From Clostridiales bacterium (GTDB taxonomy: Bacteria > Bacillota > Clostridia > Lachnospirales > WQUN01), in the NCBI GenBank assembly GCA_031270945.1, contig JAISWZ010000436.1, positions 1 through 36,070 on the forward strand: DNA of 36,070 nt, read 5' to 3'. A program made the position numbers and the translations under genes. Within the stretch, counting starts at the first letter, position 1. Every line of letters begins with the position of its first letter. The notes below the pieces were generated by a model. That model had not been told where the DNA came from. It searched no databases and was given only the letters and a program-made list of their open reading frames with translations. Of this stretch, positions 22,985-30,234 are shown piece by piece.

Positions 22985-23530
22985 TTGGAATACTCCATAG
23001 CGGCTTATGAACTGAAATCCATAGCAAAGGGAGTGGAAGCCGCCGATGCAGCCCTGAAAAGCGCCAACGTAAAGCTTGTCAGCGCCCAGCCCGTCTGCCC
23101 TGGAAAGTTTGAGATTTTCCTCGCGGGCCCGCTGTCTGATGTCAAGGCGGCCAGTGACCGCATTGACAGAGAGTTTGGAGAGTTCCTTATAGACTCTGTC
23201 CAGATCGGGCGAATTGACCAATCAGTGGCCAAGGCCCTGCTAGGCGCCCTGCCCCAGCCGACGCTGGACGCTTTGGGCATTATAGAGACATTTACCGCCG
23301 CCTCAACAATAATGGCGGCTGACGCCGCAGTCAAAAGCGCTTGCGTTTCCATACTGGAACTGCGCATAGCCAGAGGCATGGGCGGCAAGGGATACGTTAG
23401 CTTCACAGGCGCTGCGGCAGACACACAGGCCGCCATAGAAGCCGGCTCCGCCAGCGCGAAAAAACAAGGGACGTTTGTGGCTAGCTCCTTCATAGCCGCC
23501 CCCCACAGAGAGCTTTGGAACCTTCTTTAA
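22985..23530 (+). CDS. pduT: PduT-like tandem-domain BMC shell protein with pore cluster cysteine
   Basis: The 181-residue protein holds two BMC domains (about 1-88 and 93-181) and would form pseudohexameric trimers. Cys38 in PVCPGKFEI occupies the position that binds a 4Fe-4S cluster at the centre of the PduT trimer, so this tile can carry electrons through the shell. Its place right after pduS supports an electron relay between them. The start is TTG 22985, preceded by AAGGGGGTGG at normal distance; no in-frame ATG or GTG near the ribosome-binding site is available. A terminator follows, so this is the last gene of the BMC operon. Confidence 0.9.
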   Translation: MEYSIAAYELKSIAKGVEAADAALKSANVKLVSAQPVCPGKFEIFLAGPLSDVKAASDRIDREFGEFLIDSVQIGRIDQSVAKALLGALPQPTLDALGIIETFTAASTIMAADAAVKSACVSILELRIARGMGGKGYVSFTGAAADTQAAIEAGSASAKKQGTFVASSFIAAPHRELWNLL

Positions 23531-23535
23531 GACAT

Positions 23536-23569
23536 TCTCCGTCTCCATCCGTCAAAGGCGGAGATTTTT
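23536..23569 (+). terminator. Terminator of the BMC operon
   Basis: TCTCCGTC (23536-23543) pairs with GGCGGAGA (23557-23564), including one G-U pair, around a 13-base loop; TTTTTG and a second T-run follow six bases after the pduT stop. Confidence 0.8.
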
Positions 23570-25032
23570 GCTTTTGGGGTTCTTTAGGAACTTTATAAGC
23601 TTTTTGGTGTTTTTGGGTCTAATAGACCCTTTAGGGGGCGGCGTCGGCTTAACGCGAAGGGCTGGCGGCTTTGCGCGTGAGCGGCAAGGGCTGGGGACGG
23701 ATTGTTGCGCAAGCGGCAAGGGCTGGGACAGCCCGAATATGGCTTTGGAGCGCCTGATCGCTTGAACGCCTGAATATCTTAACCTACATATGATTCTTTT
23801 TAATTAGCGTTGCCTGTTGATCCATCTCTTGAGCATTTCACTTGAGCACCTTTCTTGAGCACCTCTCCTGAGCACCTCTCTGCGAACCTCCGCTTTATAG
23901 AAATCAAATGAATTTTCTATGAACGCCTCCCTTATGTGCGCTCTTCCATGAGCGCCGCCTCCCATGAGCGCCTCTTCTATGAGCGACTCTTATAAGCGCC
24001 CGCCATGAGCGCTCTTCCGCCTGAAGACCCCTTTTTATTTTATTTGATCTTGCGTTCAGCCCTCATTTGCATCTGCATTAGTGCGCCTGAATTGGCTTCA
24101 TAGTGGGTATGCCGGCCCCAACCTATTAAAAATTTGTCTCTTGTTGTCCTTGGAGCGGGCCAAAATTAGCGGTTTAGCGTATAATTATAGTAAGATTTGC
24201 ACTTCCGCTAGGTCAGGCCAGCTTGCACTTTGCCTTTTCATGATTATGGCAAGGCCTAGACCCCGCCAAACACGCGGCTAATGACAACTCGTTTCAACTT
24301 TGCACTGGCAGTGTGCACAGTATAAACCTGCTTCAGCCTTGTCCAGATCATAAATCTCACTTTGCCAAGATAGCATCCTGAGATAAAATTGGACATTTTT
24401 ATGCATTCAAAAATGCCTCGACCCGTGTTACACTCAATACTGTACAAAACATCAAGCGAAAGATGAGGGCTAGCTGCCATATCTTACAGCGCTATTCGAC
24501 AAAAAACTATAAAGCTGCATCAATGTTAGACAAAACGCCATGATTTCGCCGTTGCGGTCAAAATACATAATTAAGTGCCCTTGAGTTCGAGTTTTGGGTT
24601 GGTCGAGCAGAGGAAGCGCCTTGGCAAAGACCGGGACCTTCTTAATTAAAACAATGCTTTCTTTAAAACTTCCTGACCTTTTCAAGAGAGCTTGGGGTTT
24701 AGGCATATCCTATGCTATGCAAAGGCGAGAGGCCTTGCTTTATCCAGATCGCCTGGGAAAGAGCGCGCTGTCTCTCGCGCGAAACAATTACTAAACTTTC
24801 CTAAGTTTTTGCTCGCGAGCAAGACACTCAATCTGTCCTTAAAAAAATTTTTTCGGGATATGCTCTCAAACCCTGGCTACTCATTGCATTCTTGCTTGAA
24901 ATCTGGGAAAACTAGCTTTAATTGTTAAGATTTCCTGCGCATTGGCTTTTGCTTTGCGACCTGGGGATCTTTTAAACTTAGGGCATAGCCCAAACATTTT
25001 GGATACGGGGCATGTCTCATAGGGGGGAATGT
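23570..25032. other. Gene-poor region between BMC operon and sugar importer
   Basis: About 1.46 kb without a gene I can support. The first half carries degenerate 15-bp arrays (23828-24018). Two minus-strand frames at 24256-24706 have no ribosome-binding site and no recognisable family. Ends of the GGGATATGC family occur at about 24704 and 24855. A TATAAT-like GTATAATTATAG lies near 24178-24190 without a gene close behind. The promoter of the importer is not obvious. Confidence 0.5.
23828..24018. repeat. Degenerate 15-bp tandem arrays (TTGAGCACCTCTC and CATGAGCGCCTCTTC)
   Basis: Four units near CTTGAGCACCTTTC (23828-23880) are followed, after about 40 bases, by six or seven units near CATGAGCGCCTCTTC (23918-24018). 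Units vary and have no spacers, so this is simple-sequence drift, not CRISPR. Confidence 0.65.
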
Positions 25033-26022
25033 ATGAAGACTCAAACCAGTTCGAAAGCTCAAACCAGTGCGAAAGCTCAAACTAGTTCGAAAGCTCAAAC
25101 CAGTTCATTAAAGCGCAGAAAGACCCTAATCCTCACCACCATGATGCTGCCCGGCGCCATTTGGCTTGTCATGCTGCGCTATGTGCCGATGTTCGGCATA
25201 GTGCTTGCTTTCAAGAACTTCAAGGTTTACGGGCAAAACTTTGTGAAGAACATATTCCTGAGCGAATGGAACGGGCTGGCCAACTTCCAGTTCATGTTCA
25301 AGACAAGCGACGCCTTGCGCATGATACGGAACACGCTGGGGTACAACGTTGCCTGGATAATTCTCACCATGGTGATAGCTGTCGCGTTTGCGATAATGCT
25401 AAACGAGATAACCAAGAAGTTTGTGGCGAAGACATACCAGACGTTGATGTTTTTCCCCTACTTCCTGAGCTGGGTTGTTGTCAGCTATTTCGTTTTCGCG
25501 TTCTTGGCGCCTAGCGACGGCATGCTTGTCCACTTCCAGAAGGGGCTGGGGGTTACCCCTATCGACTGGTACAACACAGCCGGGCCTTGGCCGGTGATAC
25601 TGACTATCGCCGCTCTTTGGAAGAACACAGGATACTCCTGCATACTCTATCTGGCTGCCATTACAGGGATAGACACCTCCCAGTATGAAGCGGCGTCGAT
25701 TGACGGGGCGACAAAGTGGCAGCAAGTGCTGTACGTCACATTGCCCCATCTGAGAACCATGATAATAATACTTTTGATTATGAACGTCGGCCGCATCTTC
25801 AACGCGGACTTTGGCCTGTTCTACAGCGTTCCAATGAACTCCGGGCCGCTTTACCCGGTAACCCAGGTAATCGACACGTACGTTTACAACGCGATGACAT
25901 CGATGCATGACATCGGAATGTCTACGGCGGCTGGACTTTTGCAAAACGTGATTGGCTTCATCTGCATAATGGCAGCCAATACAATAGTGAACAAAGTCGA
26001 CAAGGAAAGCGCTTTGTTTTAG
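25033..26022 (+). CDS. Sugar ABC transporter permease, LplB/YteP type
   Basis: The 329-residue inner-membrane permease has six hydrophobic segments and the EAA loop that docks the ATPase, YEAASIDGATKWQQVLYVTLP. PGAIWLVMLRYVPMFGIVLAFKNF is typical of the LplB/YteP branch, which imports complex oligosaccharides. I use ATG 25033, after GGGGGGAAT; the ATG at 25012 lies upstream of this site. The first 25 residues are an unusual tail of near-perfect KAQTSS repeats encoded by an 18-bp tandem repeat, not found in the family as far as I know. It starts the operon permease-permease-binding protein. No ATP-binding subunit is in the window, as is usual for this branch, which borrows a shared MsmX-like ATPase. 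Confidence 0.9.
   Translation: MKTQTSSKAQTSAKAQTSSKAQTSSLKRRKTLILTTMMLPGAIWLVMLRYVPMFGIVLAFKNFKVYGQNFVKNIFLSEWNGLANFQFMFKTSDALRMIRNTLGYNVAWIILTMVIAVAFAIMLNEITKKFVAKTYQTLMFFPYFLSWVVVSYFVFAFLAPSDGMLVHFQKGLGVTPIDWYNTAGPWPVILTIAALWKNTGYSCILYLAAITGIDTSQYEAASIDGATKWQQVLYVTLPHLRTMIIILLIMNVGRIFNADFGLFYSVPMNSGPLYPVTQVIDTYVYNAMTSMHDIGMSTAAGLLQNVIGFICIMAANTIVNKVDKESALF
25041..25110 (+). repeat. 18-bp tandem repeat inside the permease start
   Basis: Units begin at 25041, 25059, 25077 and 25095 and read near TCAAACCAGTTCGAAAGC. They keep the frame and encode KAQTSS-like hexapeptides. Copy-number change would not shift the frame. Confidence 0.9.
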
Positions 26023-26038
26023 AAGGGAGGCTTATGGA

Positions 26039-26962
26039 ATGCAGGGCATAACAAAAAGGAAAGGCGCCAGGCTGAACTCTGTAAGCTTACCGGCGTCAGT
26101 TGCGATCAACACAATTCTGGGCGCTTTCGCCCTTTGCTGCATAATCCCATTTATATTTGTTGTAATCATATCGTTCACGGACAAAGAGAGCATCATAGCC
26201 AACGGGTACTCATTCTTCCCATCGGCTTGGTCCTTGGCGGCTTATGACGTGGCGATCAAGCTGGGGCGCCAGCTTTGGCTCTCCTACTTCAACAGCTTTC
26301 TCATAACAGTGATCGGCACGGTCTTCTCTGTGCTCATATGCATACTTTACTCGTACGGCCTGTACAGGACCGACTACAAGTACAGAACGTTCTTCGCCTT
26401 CTTCAGCTTTTTCACCATGATGTTTGGCGGCGGCTTGGCGCCTACAGTAATGGTATGCAGAAACCTTCTCGGCATGAACAACAACTACTGGGCGCTTATC
26501 GGGCCCTTGCTGGTTAGCCCCTTCAACTTCATAGTCATGAGGACCTTTTTCAAAAGCTCGGTGCCTGAGGAGATAATAGAGTCCTCAAGCATTGACGGAA
26601 GCGGCGAGTACCGGACCTTGTTCCAGATAGTGATGCCCATAGCAAAACCTGGCATTGCGACAATCGCTTTGATGAACGCTTTGTCGTACTGGAATGAATG
26701 GTACCTGTCGCTGCTGTATCTGTCAGACAGCAAGTTCTACCCCCTGCAATACCTTTTGATGATGATGCAGAGAAACATTGAGTTTATCATCAAGAACTCC
26801 AGCGTCCTTGGCAAGGACGCGATAGATCTGGCGGCGAACATGCCGTCTGCCAGCCTCCGCATGGCGCTTTGCGTTTTCATAGTCGTGCCTATAGCCTTCG
26901 CATATCCATTCTTCCAGCGCTACATTGTCGCAGGCTTGACTGTTGGCTCCGTAAAAGGGTAA
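26039..26962 (+). CDS. Sugar ABC transporter permease, YtcP/AraQ type
   Basis: The 307-residue second permease has six hydrophobic segments and the EAA loop IIESSSIDGSGEYRTLFQIVMPIAKPG, preceded by the conserved N-terminal PFIFVVIISFTD. It would pair with the LplB-type permease to form the channel. The start at 26039 follows GGGAGG with nine bases between, 16 bases after the first permease. Behind it come two stacked hairpins before the binding-protein gene. Confidence 0.92.
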   Translation: MQGITKRKGARLNSVSLPASVAINTILGAFALCCIIPFIFVVIISFTDKESIIANGYSFFPSAWSLAAYDVAIKLGRQLWLSYFNSFLITVIGTVFSVLICILYSYGLYRTDYKYRTFFAFFSFFTMMFGGGLAPTVMVCRNLLGMNNNYWALIGPLLVSPFNFIVMRTFFKSSVPEEIIESSSIDGSGEYRTLFQIVMPIAKPGIATIALMNALSYWNEWYLSLLYLSDSKFYPLQYLLMMMQRNIEFIIKNSSVLGKDAIDLAANMPSASLRMALCVFIVVPIAFAYPFFQRYIVAGLTVGSVKG

Positions 26963-26972
26963 TTCGGTTAGC

Positions 26973-26993
26973 CCTTCACGAAGTGCGTGAAGG
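26973..26993 (+). promoter_or_regulatory. Hairpin after the second permease
   Basis: CCTTCACG (26973-26980) and CGTGAAGG (26986-26993) form an 8-base stem with a 5-base loop, widened by GCC/GGC. Only a short T-run follows, so it may stall polymerase or protect the upstream mRNA. Confidence 0.45.
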
Positions 26994-27054
26994 ATGGCCG
27001 TTTATCATAAAAGGCATGTTCCAAAAGGAATGTGCCACAAGAGCGCTCTCTAGG

Positions 27055-27148
27055 CTTATCCCAAAATTCCATAAAAGGCGCGGAGAAAAGGCATTCGATG
27101 CTTTCACGCGCGGCTTTTCCCGCGCCATAAAATCAATTTTGGGATAAG
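27055..27148. repeat. Inverted-repeat family copy before the binding-protein gene
   Basis: CTTATCCCAAAATT (27055-27068) and AATTTTGGGATAAG (27135-27148) are perfect inverse complements. The interior contains GGCGCGG...CGCGCC type pairing and the ATGCTTTCACGCG segment shared with the copy at 4815. Compared with the copy at 10889 the third base of the arm is changed on both sides (A/T to T/A), so pairing is kept. Confidence 0.85.
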
Positions 27149-27185
27149 CGCTTGTGATGCGCTCATATGAATGAGGAGGATATTA

Positions 27186-28712
27186 ATGAAAAGACTTTTA
27201 GCAACCGCATTGTCCCTCGTTCTCGCTCTGGGCCTGTTCGCGGGCTGCCGCAGCGGAGCGTCGAAAGACGTGACCGTGACGGTCCTGTTCCATGGATCTA
27301 GCGTCGCAGAAGACAAAGCAGTAGTGGATGCCGCCAACGCCCGCTTGAAAGAGCTTGGGACTGGCGTCATCTTCAAGCCCATTTGGGGGACATGGGGCGA
27401 TTTCGACACCAAGGCAACAACCGCTCTTGACACGAGCGACTCTACAGTAGACGTGATGTTCACCTGCTCCTGGAGCTCCAACAACTATGTCGCGTACTCC
27501 AAGAGCGGCCACTATGTGCGCTTGGATGATCCTGAGAACAACCTTCTGGAGAAGTACGGCACAGGCATGAAGGCCGCTGTTCCCCAGTCGCTTTGGGACG
27601 GATTCTCCACAAGCGGCACCAAGGGCGTAGGAATCTATGGAGTGCCCGGCTACAAGGACTACTCTCAAGTCTACGCTTGGGACGTCAACAACACCCGCCT
27701 TGCCGAGCTTGGAATCGAATTTGAGTCAATCAACTGGGATCTGGGCGGAGAAGTGTTCTATACCCCAGAATTCGAAAACGCTTTGAAGGCCGCGAAAGAC
27801 AAGTACGGCCCGTCATTCTATCCCCTTATATTCGAAGCCGAGCCGCTGGCCCGCCATATCAACACCTTTGACGCGGACTCCATTGGCCTTCTGTACTACG
27901 ACTATGACGCCGATGATCCAAGCAAGCCCGAAAAGCCTACTATCGTTGCCCGTTATGACACTCCTGAATACGAAAGGTACCTGAACAAGATATATGAGTT
28001 CTACCAGGCTGGCTACATTGACGCCGCCATGTCCAACTCCCAGCAAGCTGGCGATGCCCGCACCGCCGCTTTGCAGGCCGGAAACTACCTGATCGGCAGC
28101 CAGACCTACTCTTACGGCTATGATCTGCAAGCGTCAGCTGAGCGCGGCATTGACGCCAGGTTCCCGCAAATAGGCAAAGGCATTGTCTCCACCGGTTCAG
28201 TTCAGGGCGCTGGATACGCGATCTCCTCATTCTCGAAGAACCCAGACGCAGCCATGAAGTTCCTCAACGCTTGGTATACAGACCAAACGCTCGCCACCAT
28301 CATGGCTTACGGCCTTGAAGGCACCCATTACACCAAGAACGCTGACGGGACAGTCACTTTTATCAAAGAGCAGAGAGAGAACTACGCTCCTTGGAGAAAC
28401 GGAATGGGCAACATCTTTATTCTCCCTCCAGAAGATGTAACTGGTCCCGCTTACTTTGAAGAGTTCAAAGCCTACAACGAAGCCGGCGTAGCAACAGCCC
28501 TCGTTGGATTCACGTTTGATCCCGAGCCTGTGAGAAACCAGGTCGCCGCTTTGGCCAGCGTAAGGGATGAGTACCTCTTCTCCCTGAACACAGGCACAGT
28601 TGATCCTGCAGTAGCTCTTCCAGAGTTCAGAGCAAAGCTCGCCGCCAACGGACTTAACGAGGTTGTCGCTGAGACAAACAGGCAGCTGGAAGCGTTTTTC
28701 GCCAGCAAGTAG
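27186..28712 (+). CDS. Lipoprotein sugar-binding protein with DUF3502-type C-terminus
   Basis: The 508-residue protein is the extracellular binding component of the importer. It has a lipoprotein signal peptide with LFAGC (Cys21 is lipidated), a family 1 solute-binding fold, and a C-terminal segment beginning FDPEPVRNQVAALASV and ending ANGLNEVVAE-NRQLEAF, the DUF3502-like end of YtcQ/LipO-type proteins. These bind oligosaccharides; the Bacillus subtilis YtcQ-YteP-YtcP system imports rhamnogalacturonan fragments, which would fit a deoxysugar BMC nearby, but the ligand here is not shown. ATG 27186 follows AGGAGG. A repeat hairpin separates it from the permeases and may raise its relative expression. 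Confidence 0.9.
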   Translation: MKRLLATALSLVLALGLFAGCRSGASKDVTVTVLFHGSSVAEDKAVVDAANARLKELGTGVIFKPIWGTWGDFDTKATTALDTSDSTVDVMFTCSWSSNNYVAYSKSGHYVRLDDPENNLLEKYGTGMKAAVPQSLWDGFSTSGTKGVGIYGVPGYKDYSQVYAWDVNNTRLAELGIEFESINWDLGGEVFYTPEFENALKAAKDKYGPSFYPLIFEAEPLARHINTFDADSIGLLYYDYDADDPSKPEKPTIVARYDTPEYERYLNKIYEFYQAGYIDAAMSNSQQAGDARTAALQAGNYLIGSQTYSYGYDLQASAERGIDARFPQIGKGIVSTGSVQGAGYAISSFSKNPDAAMKFLNAWYTDQTLATIMAYGLEGTHYTKNADGTVTFIKEQRENYAPWRNGMGNIFILPPEDVTGPAYFEEFKAYNEAGVATALVGFTFDPEPVRNQVAALASVRDEYLFSLNTGTVDPAVALPEFRAKLAANGLNEVVAETNRQLEAFFASK

Positions 28713-28724
28713 ACCTTAACTTTT

Positions 28725-28750
28725 AAAGGCTCCCGCGAGGGAGCCTTTTT
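28725..28750 (+). terminator. Terminator of the sugar importer operon
   Basis: AAAGGCTCCC and GGGAGCC(TTT) form a 10-base stem with a GCGA tetraloop, followed by TTTTTGTTTT, 12 bases after the binding-protein stop. Confidence 0.92.
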
Positions 28751-28755
28751 GTTTT

Positions 28756-28786
28756 GGGTTTTGGGTTTTGGGTTTTGGGTTTTGGG
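28756..28786 (+). repeat. TTTTGGG tandem array, potential G-quadruplex
   Basis: Five GGG runs at 28756, 28763, 28770, 28777 and 28784 are separated by exactly four T. This meets the usual pattern for an intramolecular G-quadruplex on the plus strand. It starts right behind the importer terminator. Confidence 0.9.
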
Positions 28787-29117
28787 TTTTTTTGCGATGT
28801 TTTGCCTTTATTTTTCGTTTTTTGGGCTTTGGCAAAGAAGATTTGGCTGCCGCCCAACGTATCTTATATGTAAAGAGCTTTTCTAAAATTAAGCGCTCTA
28901 TGTTTTGCGAGCGCTTGCGCATTTCGCTCCAGCCGTCCCAGATTTTGTTTTGCAATGATTTCGAGAATGCCTGATATCTCTTGACAAGCTCACCGCAAAG
29001 GCATATAGTAAGATCATATGTCGAAAAAGTCCTGTCGGCGCTTTCGCGGCTTGACTTTTGCAATATTTGGATGCGCGCTTAGCGCAAACGCAAGATTTTA
29101 ATCTAATAATTCAATGC

Positions 29118-29281
29118 AAAAGAGATGCTTGCATAAAGATTTGACCTATTTTATTTATTCAAAAGAGATATTTACATAAAGCTTGACCTGTTTTTATTTT
29201 GCTTCAAAAGAGATTTTTACATAATGTTTGACCTATTAGCTTTTATTTCTAAAGAGATATTTTTTTAATGTTTGGCCTATT
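29118..29281 (+). repeat. Four-copy 44-bp direct repeat upstream of the zinc-ribbon gene
   Basis: Units start at 29118, 29161, 29206 and 29250 and share AAAAGAGAT, then TTTACATAA, then TTTGACCTATT and a T-rich end. Each unit carries a TTGACC that resembles a -35 box. The last unit ends 25 bases before the gene start at 29307. Confidence 0.85.
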
Positions 29282-29306
29282 CTGGACACTGAGGGGAGAA
29301 AGCCGG

Positions 29307-30137
29307 ATGGAAGCGTTAATATGCGAAAAATGCGGCAGCAACGAGATAATCAAGCAAAGCGACGGCATGTTTTTCTGCACGTTCTGCGGCACGAAATACA
29401 CCGCTGAGGCGGCCAAGAAGCTGGAGCTCAAGCTGACCGGGACGGTCAACACAAAACCGACTGATTTCGATATTCGCGGAGGAGTGCTTCTCAACTACAA
29501 CGGAGAGCTGACTGACGTGGTCATACCTGACGGGGTTCGCCGAATCGATTGGAAGGCTTTTCACAAGTGCATAGTCACAAGTTTCACGTTTCCGGAAGGC
29601 ATGGACAGCTACGAGCTGCCTGGCACATTCTTCATTTACAGTGATCTGAAAAGCCTCACTTACTCCCCGAACACCACGATCATAGATGAATACAAAAACG
29701 TTTCCTACAGCATAGACGCGTTGATGCGCTACAGGGAGGTTTCCAAGGAAAACACTGATATAATGTTCAGGCACTGGGCCCAGTTCTTCTCCAAGAGCGG
29801 CCAGCTCCCCACGCGCTTCAACGATGATAAATTTGTCCCCTACGCCATTAACGGCGTGACCTTCAGCGAGCTCAAGGCGTTCTGGCTATCCATGGGATAC
29901 AAGGAAAGCTCCTGCTACATAGCAACAGCGGTTTACGGTTCATACGACGCTCCAGAAGTGCTGGTTCTGCGCCGCTTCAGGGACGAGAAGCTTCTGGCCT
30001 CCGCTTTTGGCAGGCTTTTCGTGAAGGTTTATTACACGCTAAGCCCTCCTTTGGCAGAGCGTCTGCACCGGTTTAGAAGGATTAACTGCATGGTCAAGCG
30101 GGCTTTGGACTGGTTTGTGAAAAAGCTGGAGGATTAG
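29307..30137 (+). CDS. Zinc-ribbon, single LRR and CFI-box protein
   Basis: The 276-residue protein begins with a zinc ribbon (CEKCGS at residues 6-11 and CTFCGTKY about 20 residues on). A single BspA-type leucine-rich unit follows (LTDVVIPDGVRRIDWKAF). The C-terminal part holds CYIATAVYGSYDAPEVLVLRRFRDE followed by a hydrophobic LFVKVYYTLSPPLAERL, the pattern known as a CFI-box domain in many clostridial proteins. There is no signal peptide, so it is probably cytoplasmic or peripheral to the membrane. Role unknown. I use ATG 29307 after GGGGAG; an in-frame ATG at 29268 lies inside the upstream repeat. A bidirectional terminator follows. Confidence 0.75.
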   Translation: MEALICEKCGSNEIIKQSDGMFFCTFCGTKYTAEAAKKLELKLTGTVNTKPTDFDIRGGVLLNYNGELTDVVIPDGVRRIDWKAFHKCIVTSFTFPEGMDSYELPGTFFIYSDLKSLTYSPNTTIIDEYKNVSYSIDALMRYREVSKENTDIMFRHWAQFFSKSGQLPTRFNDDKFVPYAINGVTFSELKAFWLSMGYKESSCYIATAVYGSYDAPEVLVLRRFRDEKLLASAFGRLFVKVYYTLSPPLAERLHRFRRINCMVKRALDWFVKKLED

Positions 30138-30153
30138 GTCGTTTTTTAACACG

Positions 30154-30180
30154 CAAAGGGCGCCCAGAGGGAGCCCTTTG
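30154..30180. terminator. Bidirectional terminator between convergent genes
   Basis: CAAAGGGC (30154-30161) and GCCCTTTG (30173-30180) form an 8-base stem. TGTGTATTTTT follows on the plus strand and GCGTGTTAAAAAAC on the minus strand. It ends the zinc-ribbon gene and may also serve the ferredoxin gene ending at 30235. Confidence 0.65.
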
Positions 30181-30234
30181 TGTGTATTTTTCTAACTTTC
30201 GCCAATTTATAAGACGTTTGCCGCGCCACGCGAT

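Larger units (their letters stand above)
28713..29306. other. Intergenic region with G-run array and 44-bp repeats
   Basis: Apart from the terminator (28725-28750), this stretch holds a TTTTGGG array (28752-28790), about 330 bases where I see nothing, and a four-copy 44-bp direct repeat (29118-29281) that leads up to the next gene. A minus-strand frame at 28716-29063 is basic, reads through the G-run array and has no ribosome-binding site, so I leave it out. Confidence 0.6.

Noticed and set aside
24178..24190. Promoter with TATAAT for the sugar importer
   Set aside because: It lies more than 800 bases upstream of the first gene and lacks a convincing -35 box.
24256..24706. Two minus-strand frames that might be transposase remnants
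   Set aside because: No DDE or other catalytic motif, no ribosome-binding sites and no terminal repeats around them that I can identify.
28716..29063. A 115-residue basic minus-strand protein
   Set aside because: Its C-terminal part is the translated TTTTGGG array and the importer terminator; there is no ribosome-binding site.
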